DNA of 64,000 nucleotides, taken from the NCBI RefSeq assembly GCF_037076355.1, contig NZ_AP026968.1, forward strand, positions 574,501 through 638,500. The letters run 5' to 3'. This DNA comes from Streptococcus parapneumoniae. Its GTDB lineage: Bacteria > Bacillota > Bacilli > Lactobacillales > Streptococcaceae. A program made the translations under genes and the position numbers. The notes under the pieces were generated by a model. It was not told the origin of the DNA. It made no database searches and saw nothing but the letters and a program-made list of their open reading frames with translations. Positions 53,990 through 63,754 of this stretch are shown piece by piece (position 1 is the stretch's first letter; the number at the start of each line of letters is the position of its first letter).

Positions 53990-54991
53990 TCATTGTTTGA
54001 TTCGTCCTGCTCCCACTAAATGCTGTTGCCAGTAGGGGCTTGTTAAGTCGGCATAACCGATTGGGTCGCCTGCATGAAACATACGGTTATTGCCAAGGTA
54101 TATCCCAACATGAGTAATATAAGAGCCAGCGTTATAGGTAGAATGAAAGAAAACCAAATCGCCAGCTTGTGCTTCCGATAGTGGGATATGCTGGGTCACA
54201 TCATATTGCTGTTGTGTGGTTCGTGGTAAGTTAATTCCAGCTTTTCCATACGTCCATTGTGTCAGTCCGCTACAATCAAAAGAAGTAGTCGGGGAAGCTC
54301 CACCGTAAACGTATCGCCAGCCCTCATATTTCAGTGCTTCGTCCATGATGGCTTGTACCGTATCATCATCAAACTCTGTTGTGACAAGATACTGCGTTAC
54401 CAGTTGCACATAAAACATATTGCCATAGTTGTATCGCCAGCCCCCATTGATAGGTATGGCTATGGGATTGGGGTAAGACACTTTTTCGCCACCTGAATAC
54501 TCTTTTGAGAAACTTTGAGCCAGTTCAAAGGTATATTTATTTCCACGATTAGCCACATACCCTAAGAAACCACCACCATAATTGTAGGACTGGATAACCG
54601 ATTCTAAATCTACACTGAGCCTTTCGCTACTGGCTAATAATTCACTGAAATACTTCACACCTTGCTTAATGGATTCTTCTGTACTCAATGAATTAGGTGG
54701 AAGACCGAGGGATTCCGAGGACTGCATAACATCTTCCGCAGTACCGCCCGATTCCACCTGTATAATCGCAAGAAGTATGTTGACATATTCTTCAACGCCA
54801 TATTCTTTGGCATATTTTTCTACCATAGGCTTATGAGCCAGCACTTCTGCGGAAACATTCACACCTCCATAATGAATATTGGAAATTCCGCTGTCCTGTT
54901 CATCTGAAAATAAAATGGCAACAAACAGAAGCAGTGAGAAGACCATCAAGAATAATCCAGAACCACCAATCACTAAAGTTTTCAACTTCAT
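53990..54991 (-). CDS. orf14: Peptidoglycan hydrolase Orf14 (lysozyme + NlpC/P60)
   Basis: 333 residues. An N-terminal membrane segment, a lysozyme-like domain at ~65-200 (NILLAIIQVESGGTAEDVMQ with catalytic Glu) and a C-terminal NlpC/P60 endopeptidase with FDCSGLTQWTYGKAG (Cys) and HVGIYLGN (His). It opens the wall locally for the mating channel. CwlT of ICEBs1 has the same two-domain build. It overlaps the orf15 stop by 4 nt. Confidence 0.94.
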   Translation of the reverse strand: MKLKTLVIGGSGLFLMVFSLLLFVAILFSDEQDSGISNIHYGGVNVSAEVLAHKPMVEKYAKEYGVEEYVNILLAIIQVESGGTAEDVMQSSESLGLPPNSLSTEESIKQGVKYFSELLASSERLSVDLESVIQSYNYGGGFLGYVANRGNKYTFELAQSFSKEYSGGEKVSYPNPIAIPINGGWRYNYGNMFYVQLVTQYLVTTEFDDDTVQAIMDEALKYEGWRYVYGGASPTTSFDCSGLTQWTYGKAGINLPRTTQQQYDVTQHIPLSEAQAGDLVFFHSTYNAGSYITHVGIYLGNNRMFHAGDPIGYADLTSPYWQQHLVGAGRIKQ

Positions 54992-57165
54992 GGTTTCTTA
55001 CCGACTTTCTTAATGGTGGCGGTTTTGATTGGTGGTCTACTTCTTGTATTTTGTAGTGGTACTCTTTGAACAGTAGACGGACGTTCTTTTGTGATTGGAC
55101 GTTGTGAAGTTCTATCTGCTGTAGTGGTTGAAGTTGCTGGCTTTTGAACGGTTTTTTCTTGAACGGTATTGCCTTGGCGTTCCACTTTTGGACTTGAAAA
55201 ATCGGACTTAACTGCTGGACGCTCTTGTTTGGCTTGTTGAGATTCCTTATATGAAGTCTGAATATTAGACTGTTTTGAGGTCTGTTCATCATGATATTGT
55301 TCTTGTCTTGTAGTCGGTCTTTCATGAACAGAAGAAGCAGGCTGTTTTTTCTGTTTGACCTGTTCCATTTCAGAGCGACGCTTCGCAATGGTTTTTCGCC
55401 TTTGTTCCTGCTGTTCCTTGCGTCCACTGGCTCTGTCCGCTTTGGTTTGAGAAATACTACTGGTTAAATCACGGACATTCTCTTTTACTTTGGATTTTCC
55501 TTGATATACTGCATATCTTGCATTGGTCGGCAAATCTTTAACCTGTTCTTTCAAACCACTAGCAGTGTCTACCATTCTGTCTTTGGTATCAGCTACTGTA
55601 CCGATGGTTTGACCGATACGTTTTCCAAGTGTTGATTTTTCCTTTCCGTCTGGTCGGGAGTGATCTGCTTGTGTCCTTGCAGAACTCCCCGAACCCGACT
55701 GTCCTTTTTTACCTGTAACAATGGCAGACCCAGCCCCTAGAGTAGTCATGGAACGTCCAAGTTTCCGCTGTAGACGGTGCATGTGAGCGTGCATAAGCAT
55801 ACGAGGTTTTCTCATCACACGACTTCCCACACTTTGAGAATCGTTACTCTGTAGAGAAAACATACTCATTAAATCGCCCAGCTTGAAGTAGATTCCTGCA
55901 AAGGTCACAATCTGTAGAAAAGCAATCAAAAAGAACGGATAACCAGCCGATAAGGTATAGAGCATGGTTGAAATACTAAATGCTGTCGTAATAATCAATG
56001 TGATTCCAGCTCGTGTCAAAATGGTATTAAAGAGCTTTGTTATGGCTCGTTTTGACATACCATCAAATGATGGAATCATGCTTAAAATAAAGCTCACAGG
56101 CAGAAACATAGCATAGATGATAAAAAGTACCTGCGAGAAAATCATGATTCCTGTTAATAGGAATACAAATATGGAAATCCCAATATTGAAGACAAATAGG
56201 AAGAAGACTGTACCTAAACGGTTAATGGTCTTTGTAATGGTTAGATTGGTATTGCTTCTGTCTTCAATTTCTTCCGCAACAATTTTTTCTCTGTCTTCGC
56301 CATTGTTGGAATCTGGGCTGGTGGAGAGCAGGCTTTCCACACGGTCAATACCGATACTTTCAATGTCTGAACTGTTGTATTGAAGCAGTAGCCACGGTTG
56401 CTGAACCTGTATGGAAAACAGGCTATCTCTGATTAAGTCCACGCTGTCCTTGCCTTGACTATCGGAATGGGGCATGACAATCTTCGTGCCAAGTGATAAA
56501 CTGGCATTACTGATGTCTGATGAAAAGTTATTGATTTTTTTAATGTAGTCGGGAGCGTAGGCAATAAAGGAAGCCGATAGGATAAACACCAGCACAAAAT
56601 TCATAATGGCATGAATTGCCTTTGTGGTTTCTCTCTTTATCAGTCCCGTATAGGCAACATAAACCCCAAGAACCAAAATCAAGAGTAAGAGGAATCCAAC
56701 ATAGAAACCCTCTGTTGAAAATCCGTTTGCACTCACACCAGCTAAGGTCTGCATATTCTTACCAATGGAATCTGCTGTAGCGGAAATGAAGTCTAAGGAA
56801 TAGGCTTCCTGTACTAAGTAACCTGTCGCATTGGAAACATACAAACTGATTGTCCAAATAAAATTGGTAATGGCATATAGTCCATACATGACCTGTTTTC
56901 CAATCCCGTCCGACCAGTTCCACGGAAGCCAGCCCCAGCTATTATCCACATAAAAATCCAGTTGATAGTTTTCAAGTGGGTATCGGCTGTATTCATTTGC
57001 CACATTGACCGTATCATCTACCAAGCCCGCAGCTTGAACCACCGTTCCCAGCATGGCTAAAAGAAAAATGGCAATCACAAGTGTGAAAGCCACTGTCATT
57101 GCCACTTTACCTAGACGTTTCAGCGTCCAGTTTGATTTTATTCTGTTTACTATTGATGGTTTCAC
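54988..57165 (-). CDS. orf15: Conjugal transfer membrane protein Orf15 (TcpH/VirB6-like)
   Basis: 725 residues. An N-terminal membrane segment (VAMTVAFTLVIAIFLLAML) is followed by about seven further ones between 75 and 450 and a long charged, Gln/Lys-rich cytoplasmic tail (~470-725). This is the VirB6-like channel component in Gram-positive type IV systems. Start 57165, directly after the orf16 stop. Confidence 0.9.
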   Translation of the reverse strand: MKPSIVNRIKSNWTLKRLGKVAMTVAFTLVIAIFLLAMLGTVVQAAGLVDDTVNVANEYSRYPLENYQLDFYVDNSWGWLPWNWSDGIGKQVMYGLYAITNFIWTISLYVSNATGYLVQEAYSLDFISATADSIGKNMQTLAGVSANGFSTEGFYVGFLLLLILVLGVYVAYTGLIKRETTKAIHAIMNFVLVFILSASFIAYAPDYIKKINNFSSDISNASLSLGTKIVMPHSDSQGKDSVDLIRDSLFSIQVQQPWLLLQYNSSDIESIGIDRVESLLSTSPDSNNGEDREKIVAEEIEDRSNTNLTITKTINRLGTVFFLFVFNIGISIFVFLLTGIMIFSQVLFIIYAMFLPVSFILSMIPSFDGMSKRAITKLFNTILTRAGITLIITTAFSISTMLYTLSAGYPFFLIAFLQIVTFAGIYFKLGDLMSMFSLQSNDSQSVGSRVMRKPRMLMHAHMHRLQRKLGRSMTTLGAGSAIVTGKKGQSGSGSSARTQADHSRPDGKEKSTLGKRIGQTIGTVADTKDRMVDTASGLKEQVKDLPTNARYAVYQGKSKVKENVRDLTSSISQTKADRASGRKEQQEQRRKTIAKRRSEMEQVKQKKQPASSVHERPTTRQEQYHDEQTSKQSNIQTSYKESQQAKQERPAVKSDFSSPKVERQGNTVQEKTVQKPATSTTTADRTSQRPITKERPSTVQRVPLQNTRSRPPIKTATIKKVGKKP

Positions 57166-57167
57166 AT

Positions 57168-59615
57168 TTACACCTCTTTTCGCACAGGTGGTCTGGTATC
57201 AAAGGCATGGAGCAGTTCTTCAAATACAGGGTGGAACTGTATCACACCGACACGACCATATAAATCACTGATAAGGCATTGCCCGTTTTCCAAATCACGC
57301 AATCGCTTCTGATTGTTTTCGTCCTCTGGGTCTACACCAAAAAAGGCTAAGGTCTTTTTAATCTCGTTAAGGTCAGTGGAACGAAATGCAAATTTTAAGC
57401 CGAGGTTATTTTTCAGTTTTTCATCTAAGAGGTCGTCTGTATTTTGGGTCACGAAATATACCCCAGCGTTCATAGCACGACCAGCCCGAACCAGCTTCAT
57501 AGATAGTGTTTTTCCTTGTGCTACCTGTAAAAAGCTCCATGCTTCGTCTAAATCTACAATCTTGAAAATGCTTCGGTCTGTATGGATAAAGTCTAAAGCA
57601 AAGGTACTAATGACAATCAGCATAGCAACGGATAAAAGCTCCATAGTGGTATATTCCTCAAAGGAAGTTTCCTTGTCGGGAAGTACCAAGTCCGCAACCT
57701 GTATAATGTTCAGTTGTTTTTCTAAGCTGATAGACTGCTCCACATAACCATTACTGAATAATAAATGTGCAAAGTCATAGTCTGTAAAACTTTCGATATG
57801 GTCGGCTATACTGGTACTTAGTGGCGTATTCTCAACCCGTAATTCCTCAATCACTTTCATCAACCCTCGTACTTCACTATTGGTTACTGCACGAATGGCT
57901 TTTCTAAGGATTGGGAAGCGTTCCCCATCACGAGAGGAAATCCCCGTAAGGAATGTCAGAATATCAATAGCCAGTGATTCAGAATCTTTGGGATTTTTCA
58001 TAATCACATAAGGGTCAAGTAAGCCTTTGTTTTTCTCATCAGAAGTCAGAGTGACGATATTGATTTCATGGGAAATCTCTGGCAAGGTTTCTTTCCATCT
58101 GCCACGTTCTGCTTTTGGGTCTACAATCACTGCTTGTGCCCCATAAAGCACCGCATAATAGACGATAAGGTTATTCGCAAAGGATTTACCACCACCCAGC
58201 GAACCAACAAAAGCCGACGCTAACGCATTGGTTACTGAACCCTTAACCCCTTGACTGGCAAGAGCAGGTTTCAGATAGACATTGCGTCCAGTATCTAAGC
58301 TGTAGCCAACATAAATCCCCTCATTTTCCCCCAGCATTTGAGTAGCACCAAAACCTAAACCAGCGAGGAAATCAGAGGTCACGTATTGAATATAATCATT
58401 CATATAACGCTTGCTGGCAGGTAAAAATTCTTCATGTAAGCCGAGCATATCCCCAAATGGTCGTACCAGTTTTACGCTTAAATCGTCATAAAAATCTTTC
58501 ACTTCATTACAACGACGTTTGAGTTCGTCAAGATCATTTGCTGATACCCTTACCACATAAGACAGCTTGTACATAGATTCCTTGCTTTGGTCTAAATTGG
58601 TTTCCAGCTCATTCACACTTTCCAGAGCTTCCGCCACATTGGAGCTGGTTTCATTATCACTTTGCCAAGCGTGGTTATCCAAGTCTTTCAGTTCTTTCTT
58701 TTTATTGCGGACAGTAGATAGGGCTTTACGATTCGCTACAATTTCCACATTCATTGACGTATCAATCGGGAATGTAAATTGCTGTTGCTGGTAGTAGAAG
58801 ATTTCAGAGGACGGGAAGTCCAGTTCTCCGACAATGCTGTTAATGGTAAAGTAAGCTACATAGACGGTTTCATCTTCCTGCTGGATTTTCAAATATCGCT
58901 GTTTTTCTTCCACCAAACAGCGAGTAGGCTTAATCAAGTCATAGTATTTAATCAGCGTTTCATTATCCAGCTTTTTCTTTGATAGATGGTACTCATACTC
59001 TTCATAGGCAGTGCCTGTCTGTCCGTAAAGGTGTTCAATCAGATAGCCGAAGTCGTCCTTATCTAACCTGCGGATTTTGAAACGACGAGAGATTTTATTT
59101 TCTAAGAGCTTTTCCATCTTCTGAAAACGCAGGATTTCATCATTACTCATACTAACAAAATCGCCCATCAGCTTATGGTTCACATCATAGACAAAATCAG
59201 ACAAAGCATTTTTTGCTTCAACGGTAAGACTTTTCATAGAAAACTCCTGATCGTTGAGAAGCAACTTAAAGCCGATAAAGAAACGGTAGTTCACTTGATT
59301 TTCGCCAATCATGGATATTAAAGCGTCTGTCTGTTGGTCGATTTTGTCATAGGCAACCGCTTTGAGCTTGCCAGTGACTTCATTTTTGGAACGCTCTTGT
59401 GCAGAACGTATGCTGGATTCTGTACTGATTTGTAAAGCATGAATTTTGCCATCACGATTTTGTGCGATAAGCTGTCTGAAAGAATCATGCACTTGTATTT
59501 TCTGTTCTGGACTTAGAAATGAGTAATTGTAAGGAACAAGCTCATAGTAAGCATAACATTCCCCGTCTTTATTCCAGACGAGATTGTTTTCAATGTATTT
59601 AATTGGATATGCCAT
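57168..59615 (-). CDS. orf16: Conjugation ATPase Orf16 (VirB4/TcpF-like)
   Basis: 815 residues from MAYPIKYIENNLVWNKDGEC, with TTAGGAG as ribosome binding site. The frame is open 17 codons further up (59666) into orf17. AAA+ motor with Walker A SLGGGKSFANN and Walker B FKIVDLDEAWSFL, plus the VYFVTQNTDDL motif. It powers assembly or transfer through the type IV secretion channel. It overlaps the orf17 end by 17 nt. Confidence 0.94.
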   Translation of the reverse strand: MAYPIKYIENNLVWNKDGECYAYYELVPYNYSFLSPEQKIQVHDSFRQLIAQNRDGKIHALQISTESSIRSAQERSKNEVTGKLKAVAYDKIDQQTDALISMIGENQVNYRFFIGFKLLLNDQEFSMKSLTVEAKNALSDFVYDVNHKLMGDFVSMSNDEILRFQKMEKLLENKISRRFKIRRLDKDDFGYLIEHLYGQTGTAYEEYEYHLSKKKLDNETLIKYYDLIKPTRCLVEEKQRYLKIQQEDETVYVAYFTINSIVGELDFPSSEIFYYQQQQFTFPIDTSMNVEIVANRKALSTVRNKKKELKDLDNHAWQSDNETSSNVAEALESVNELETNLDQSKESMYKLSYVVRVSANDLDELKRRCNEVKDFYDDLSVKLVRPFGDMLGLHEEFLPASKRYMNDYIQYVTSDFLAGLGFGATQMLGENEGIYVGYSLDTGRNVYLKPALASQGVKGSVTNALASAFVGSLGGGKSFANNLIVYYAVLYGAQAVIVDPKAERGRWKETLPEISHEINIVTLTSDEKNKGLLDPYVIMKNPKDSESLAIDILTFLTGISSRDGERFPILRKAIRAVTNSEVRGLMKVIEELRVENTPLSTSIADHIESFTDYDFAHLLFSNGYVEQSISLEKQLNIIQVADLVLPDKETSFEEYTTMELLSVAMLIVISTFALDFIHTDRSIFKIVDLDEAWSFLQVAQGKTLSMKLVRAGRAMNAGVYFVTQNTDDLLDEKLKNNLGLKFAFRSTDLNEIKKTLAFFGVDPEDENNQKRLRDLENGQCLISDLYGRVGVIQFHPVFEELLHAFDTRPPVRKEV

Positions 59616-59991
59616 AAAATTCACTCCTAACTGCTGTAATGGCTTCTTGTGGCTGGTTTCTGCCAAGCGTTACTTTTTTTCCTGCATAGGTCAGCTTTGG
59701 TCGCAGTGCATAAGCAATGACAGACTTCAAAAATCCATAAGGCTTTTTACCATCAAAAGTTTTTGTAGACATAAACCATGTGAAAGCCACAGGAATCCCA
59801 AAGTATTTGAGAAATGCTCCCTCTATCATGGAAAGAGGGGGCAAGTTGCCAAGTATCATCACTGCAAAGAGTGACACGACAAACCATGTCATTTGCGTAA
59901 AGGTTATGGGAAACGGAAGTCTAAAATCATTGATAGAATACAGTACCTTTTCCACAGACCAGATACTGGTATAGCTTCGTATTTTCTTCAT
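59599..59991 (-). CDS. orf17: Conjugal transfer membrane protein Orf17 (TcpE-like)
   Basis: 130 residues from MKKIRSYTSIWSVEKVL, with AAAGGATTGATTAC upstream. The frame is open back to 60105, overlapping the 3' end of ardA, but that start lacks a good ribosome binding site. Two hydrophobic segments near 35-75 fit the TcpE family (PrgI-like). Part of the membrane channel. Confidence 0.88.
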   Translation of the reverse strand: MKKIRSYTSIWSVEKVLYSINDFRLPFPITFTQMTWFVVSLFAVMILGNLPPLSMIEGAFLKYFGIPVAFTWFMSTKTFDGKKPYGFLKSVIAYALRPKLTYAGKKVTLGRNQPQEAITAVRSEFYGISN

Positions 59992-60079
59992 GTAATCAAT
60001 CCTTTCATAAAAAATAGGGGTAGCTGATTGAGCCACCCCGTAAAATAGAAAATCTGCCAGTAGTAATGTACCGACAGAT

Positions 60080-60577
60080 TTAATAGACGATTTCAAAAAT
60101 CCCATGATTGGTTGAGATAAACGTTCCTGAAAGGTCTAAATCCCGACCATAGGCTTGATAATCAATATAGTTTTGAAGACTAGCTGGTACTTCGCCTAAA
60201 GCACCCGTTTCTTCAATGTAGTAGCGTGCCACGTCATACATATCATCACAATCGGAATGAATGATAATATCCTCTTGATGTTCGCTTAGTTCTTCAATGC
60301 TTGAAAAATGAGTGAGCAGAGCAGATAGCTCCGATTGTAATTCTTCGGGTAATTCCGATACCATTTCCCATAGTCGATTGAGTTCGCCAATGGAAGTGTA
60401 TTCGTCAACCGTAAAGGGTAACTCGTAGTCATGAATGGCGTATTCCTCATATTCATCATTCAAGCCGATTTTCTCTTTGACTTCCTCAAAGTCAATGGGA
60501 AAGGTAAACCACGCACCGACCAATTCGCCCTCATTGTATTTGCCTAAATTCGCAATATAGACTTGCATATCGTCCAT
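60080..60577 (-). CDS. ardA: Antirestriction protein ArdA (Orf18)
   Basis: 165 residues, highly acidic: IANLGKYNEGELVGAWFTFP, HDYELPFTVDEYTSIGELNR. The protein mimics bent DNA and blocks type I restriction enzymes so that incoming single-to-double stranded Tn916 is not cut. AAAGGACG precedes the ATG. Followed by orf17 with overlap. Confidence 0.96.
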   Translation of the reverse strand: MDDMQVYIANLGKYNEGELVGAWFTFPIDFEEVKEKIGLNDEYEEYAIHDYELPFTVDEYTSIGELNRLWEMVSELPEELQSELSALLTHFSSIEELSEHQEDIIIHSDCDDMYDVARYYIEETGALGEVPASLQNYIDYQAYGRDLDLSGTFISTNHGIFEIVY

Positions 60578-60693
60578 ATATTCACGTCCTTTCTTTGTAG
60601 AGATTCAAAAATCCCTACCGCACTTCGTTTGGTGTACCATTCCTTTGCGGAACATAAGAAAACCACTTATATTCCACAAAAGAACGGTTTTAT

Positions 60694-60915
60694 TTAAGCA
60701 CCAATAATGCGATTGAATAGCTCTAGTAAAATGTCTTTTACTCCAGCAGCGTTGAAGACTAAGCCAACCGCAATAATCGCAATAATTAAAAAGCCAATCA
60801 GTTTGCTAAACTCACGCTTGAAGCCAAGATACAAGCCAATCACAACGATTGCTAAAAGCACCAGTGATTGAGCGTTTGATAGAAACCAGTTATAAAGGTT
60901 TTGTCCAAAATTCAT
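60694..60915 (-). CDS. orf19: Small conjugal transfer membrane protein Orf19 (TcpD-like)
   Basis: 73 residues with two hydrophobic segments (about 14-32 and 40-58), the shape of the TcpD family of conjugation membrane proteins. AGGAGAAC precedes the ATG. Between ardA and the relaxase gene. Confidence 0.88.
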   Translation of the reverse strand: MNFGQNLYNWFLSNAQSLVLLAIVVIGLYLGFKREFSKLIGFLIIAIIAVGLVFNAAGVKDILLELFNRIIGA

Positions 60916-60957
60916 AAAAATGTTCTCCTCTCTATATTCAATGAATTTGTATTTGAG

Positions 60958-62163
60958 TTATTTTTTTGTTGTTATCACGTCCTGTTCTTTTACTGACTGT
61001 TGCTTCAAAATCTGCTTGTGTCGGTCTGTCAGTTTCGCATGGTCGAGAATGTCTTTTACAACCTGCGTCTGGTTGATTTCATCAAGTTTAATCGCAACCT
61101 TTAAGGTCGGGGCAACTTGATGAGATAGCCAGTTCAGCGTCCTTTGGAAGGAGTAAGGCTCTGGTTTTGTGGTTAGTTTTAATCGTTCACGATTGTTCCC
61201 AATAAACCAAGCCCATTCTTCATTCAGTTTCCAATCAGAACGAGGTTTGGAATCGTCTTTATCTACAAAACGGATATACCGATTGATAATTTTAAAGGCG
61301 GTATGCTCTGGATTGTCATAGACGAGTAAATCACGGACTGCATAATAGGCACGCTCATTTTTCAATCGAATCTCAAAACGGTTTTTTACTTCTGCGTCTT
61401 CAATGGGAATATCATTTTTCTTGTACTGCTCGTAGTCCTTTTCATAGATACAGAAATAAACTTCACTTTGTAATGAACCGATATAGAGGGTGTTTCCCAT
61501 ACATTCCTTTTCCTCTTTGCGTACCAGTTCGCCACTGCGATAGCTTTTAAAACTGCGGAAGACGGAGATACATTCTTCCTGTTGGCACTTTTCAGTGAGT
61601 ACAGGGATATTCAAAATCCCTGTCTTATCGTTAATGGCAAGGTCAAGGCGTTTCATCACACCGCCAGCCACCAAAACGTCCATAAAGAACTCATACCAGC
61701 TTCTTTGTTGTGCCAGAAGATAGCTTTCAAATTGTCTGCACCCACGACCTTTCAATTCCACCAGAACTCCTTTGTCCAGTTCATGGGAGCAAAGGACGAA
61801 TATGTCGCCTAAAGCATAATGCTCTGAATAAGAATAGAAACCATAGTCCTCATGAAGAAAATAGGACAGTTTCAGTTGTAAGATGTTTTCGACCACCTGC
61901 TGTACGTCTGTTGTCGGAAAGCGAATCCTTACATAATCAAACAGCATTTCAAGGGGAGCGTCGGGATTGAAGCGTTCCAGAGCTTCCCAAAGGGACTGCT
62001 GTAAATCCTCTGATGGCTTGACTTTTCCTGTTTCAATATCGCTTAGATACTGCCTTGTAATACCAGTCGCAACAGCTAAACGGTTTTGAGATAGTCCATA
62101 AGCCAAGCGTTTTTCTTTTAAATGCTGTAACCAAGTTTGTTCATTCAGTAAAAATCCCTCCAA
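60958..62163 (-). CDS. orf20: Relaxase Orf20 (MobT, rolling-circle initiator type) with XRE domain
   Basis: 401 residues. An N-terminal XRE helix-turn-helix (LAVATGITRQYLSDIETGKV) is fused to a Rep_trans/MobT relaxase domain. It nicks oriT, just upstream, and pilots the strand into the recipient. The long form opens with TTG at 62161-62163; GGAGGG lies inside its first codons and is ideally spaced from a CTG at 62146-62148. A shorter ATG start (residue ~63 onward) would lose the HTH, so a non-ATG start is favoured. Confidence 0.88.
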   Translation of the reverse strand: MEGFLLNEQTWLQHLKEKRLAYGLSQNRLAVATGITRQYLSDIETGKVKPSEDLQQSLWEALERFNPDAPLEMLFDYVRIRFPTTDVQQVVENILQLKLSYFLHEDYGFYSYSEHYALGDIFVLCSHELDKGVLVELKGRGCRQFESYLLAQQRSWYEFFMDVLVAGGVMKRLDLAINDKTGILNIPVLTEKCQQEECISVFRSFKSYRSGELVRKEEKECMGNTLYIGSLQSEVYFCIYEKDYEQYKKNDIPIEDAEVKNRFEIRLKNERAYYAVRDLLVYDNPEHTAFKIINRYIRFVDKDDSKPRSDWKLNEEWAWFIGNNRERLKLTTKPEPYSFQRTLNWLSHQVAPTLKVAIKLDEINQTQVVKDILDHAKLTDRHKQILKQQSVKEQDVITTKK

Positions 62164-62171
62164 TCAAAAAG

Positions 62172-62207
62172 GCGTATGTCAACTTTTAAAGCCCATTTGA
62201 CATACGC
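62172..62207. repeat. Inverted repeat before orf20
   Basis: GCGTATGTCAA / TTGACATACGC, perfect 11-bp arms, ~14-nt loop, directly upstream of the relaxase start. It could mask the start, end upstream transcription or form part of oriT. Confidence 0.7.
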
Positions 62208-62214
62208 TGAAATT

Positions 62215-62340
62215 TTGTAAATCCCTTGTAACCAAAGGATTTTCTAATGTTTTTTTGACTGTTTCCTGTCGATTTGTACCCCCCTGTTAGATACGGGGGG
62301 TTAAGTGCTGGCGTGGCTATTGCCACACCAGCCAGCAAGA
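62215..62340. other. Origin of transfer (oriT) region between orf20 and orf21
   Basis: Three dyads in ~125 bp: AAATCC/GGATTT (62219-62242), ACCCCCC/GGGGGGT (62278-62301) and CTGGCGTGGC/GCCACACCAG with one mismatch (62308-62331). In Tn916 oriT is known to lie between orf20 and orf21. The nick site was not assigned. Confidence 0.75.
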
Positions 62341-63726
62341 TCAGTCCACACCTGCGACTTCCGCTTCGCACGTCGCCTGCGTGGACTGTCTGCTGTTGGA
62401 TAACTTTTTAATTTCCTCCAAGAAATCATATCCTTTTGGTACAAGGGGAGTATAAAACTCTGATATGACACTTGTTCCTACATCAACATAGCCACGACCT
62501 TTGATTCGCTTTAAGAAGAAATCCTTTTGTACGTCACTGCCAAACATCATGCCATAGCCCATTTCAGACATACGACCTAAAGCCACTCTGAAATTAAACT
62601 GATCACGGATTCCGTCGCCTAAATATTTTGCGTCTGGACGTTGACAAGCCAGTATTAGAAAGAAGCCAGCTTGACGACCTAACATGACAATCTGTTTCAG
62701 CTTATTCATAACTGCGGTGTTTTCTTTTGTTCCCAGCATTTCCATGAAAGCGACGTATTCATCAAAGATTAAGAAGTGTGCCGGGAGACCTAAGTAAGCA
62801 TAATTTTTGCCAGTCTTATAGTTCTTCATCTGCTTCATTTCCTCACTACGTTTCATCATTTCTTCATAGAATGTTTCAATGCAAGAAAGCAAGTCTTCTT
62901 TTCTATAGTAGACATTTGCCATCACAGAACCTAAGTCCGCAAGGTCAGCATTTTTCGGGTCAAGAATATACAGTTTTGAATCTGTATGAAGCAAGGCTTC
63001 AATCAGTGTCAGTATAAAGTAAGTTTTACCGCCACCTGTACCACCAGCAATCAACATATGAGGGAGCTTATCATATTCCCACCATACGTTTTTCATTAAG
63101 CGAAGTTTACCATCTTTAGCTTCTACTTCATCAATAGAAATACGACTGGCTATGGTGTCATAGAGCAAAGTATATTCCACATAGGAATCCTTTAACTCTT
63201 TATCCGTCAGCTCACAGTACAAGCCACTCTCTAATTTCTTTTCCAAGTGTAAGAGTTGGTCTTGATATTTTCCCAGCGTGATTTCCACCCGTATCTGTAT
63301 CAAGCCATTTTTAAGTCGATAATACATTTTAGGGAAGTAGGTTATCTTTTCCTTTGTACGACCAGCACTATCTTTAAAGAAACCCTCTGTTTTGACCTGT
63401 TCAGATTCATACCACTTGTTTTCAAGTATCATCTTTGCCAGTTTTTGACGGTGGTAAAGTTGTTTAACCGTATCATAGCGAACCCGTTTGAATACAAACG
63501 CTACCAGCAAGCAGATAAGAATTGCGACACTGAAACTGATAATTAAATAGGGAATGTCAATCTTATCTGCTTGTGATAGGTTAAAATCCTGCCAGTTGAT
63601 CTGCTGGATTGTCTTCACATGAAACAGTCCGACAACCAGCAGGAAAACAGGCAGGAGTGACGCTATCGTAAAATGAAAGACTAAATCTTTACCAGATGGG
63701 CGAATCCTTTTACCACGCTGTTTCAT
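62341..63726 (-). CDS. orf21: FtsK/SpoIIIE-type coupling protein Orf21 (TcpA)
   Basis: 461 residues. Two N-terminal membrane segments (~14-32 and 50-72), then an FtsK-like motor with Walker A AGGTGGGKTYF and Walker B FLIFDEYVAFME. It couples the relaxase-DNA complex to the transfer channel. It ends next to the oriT region. Confidence 0.95.
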   Translation of the reverse strand: MKQRGKRIRPSGKDLVFHFTIASLLPVFLLVVGLFHVKTIQQINWQDFNLSQADKIDIPYLIISFSVAILICLLVAFVFKRVRYDTVKQLYHRQKLAKMILENKWYESEQVKTEGFFKDSAGRTKEKITYFPKMYYRLKNGLIQIRVEITLGKYQDQLLHLEKKLESGLYCELTDKELKDSYVEYTLLYDTIASRISIDEVEAKDGKLRLMKNVWWEYDKLPHMLIAGGTGGGKTYFILTLIEALLHTDSKLYILDPKNADLADLGSVMANVYYRKEDLLSCIETFYEEMMKRSEEMKQMKNYKTGKNYAYLGLPAHFLIFDEYVAFMEMLGTKENTAVMNKLKQIVMLGRQAGFFLILACQRPDAKYLGDGIRDQFNFRVALGRMSEMGYGMMFGSDVQKDFFLKRIKGRGYVDVGTSVISEFYTPLVPKGYDFLEEIKKLSNSRQSTQATCEAEVAGVD

Positions 63727-63754
63727 GCGAAAAAGTCTCCTTTCTACCTAGCGA

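Noticed and set aside
54900..55427. 175-codon minus-strand frame overlapping orf15 and orf14
   Set aside because: Out-of-frame shadow of the charged orf15 tail; the overlapping orf15 and orf14 proteins account for the region.
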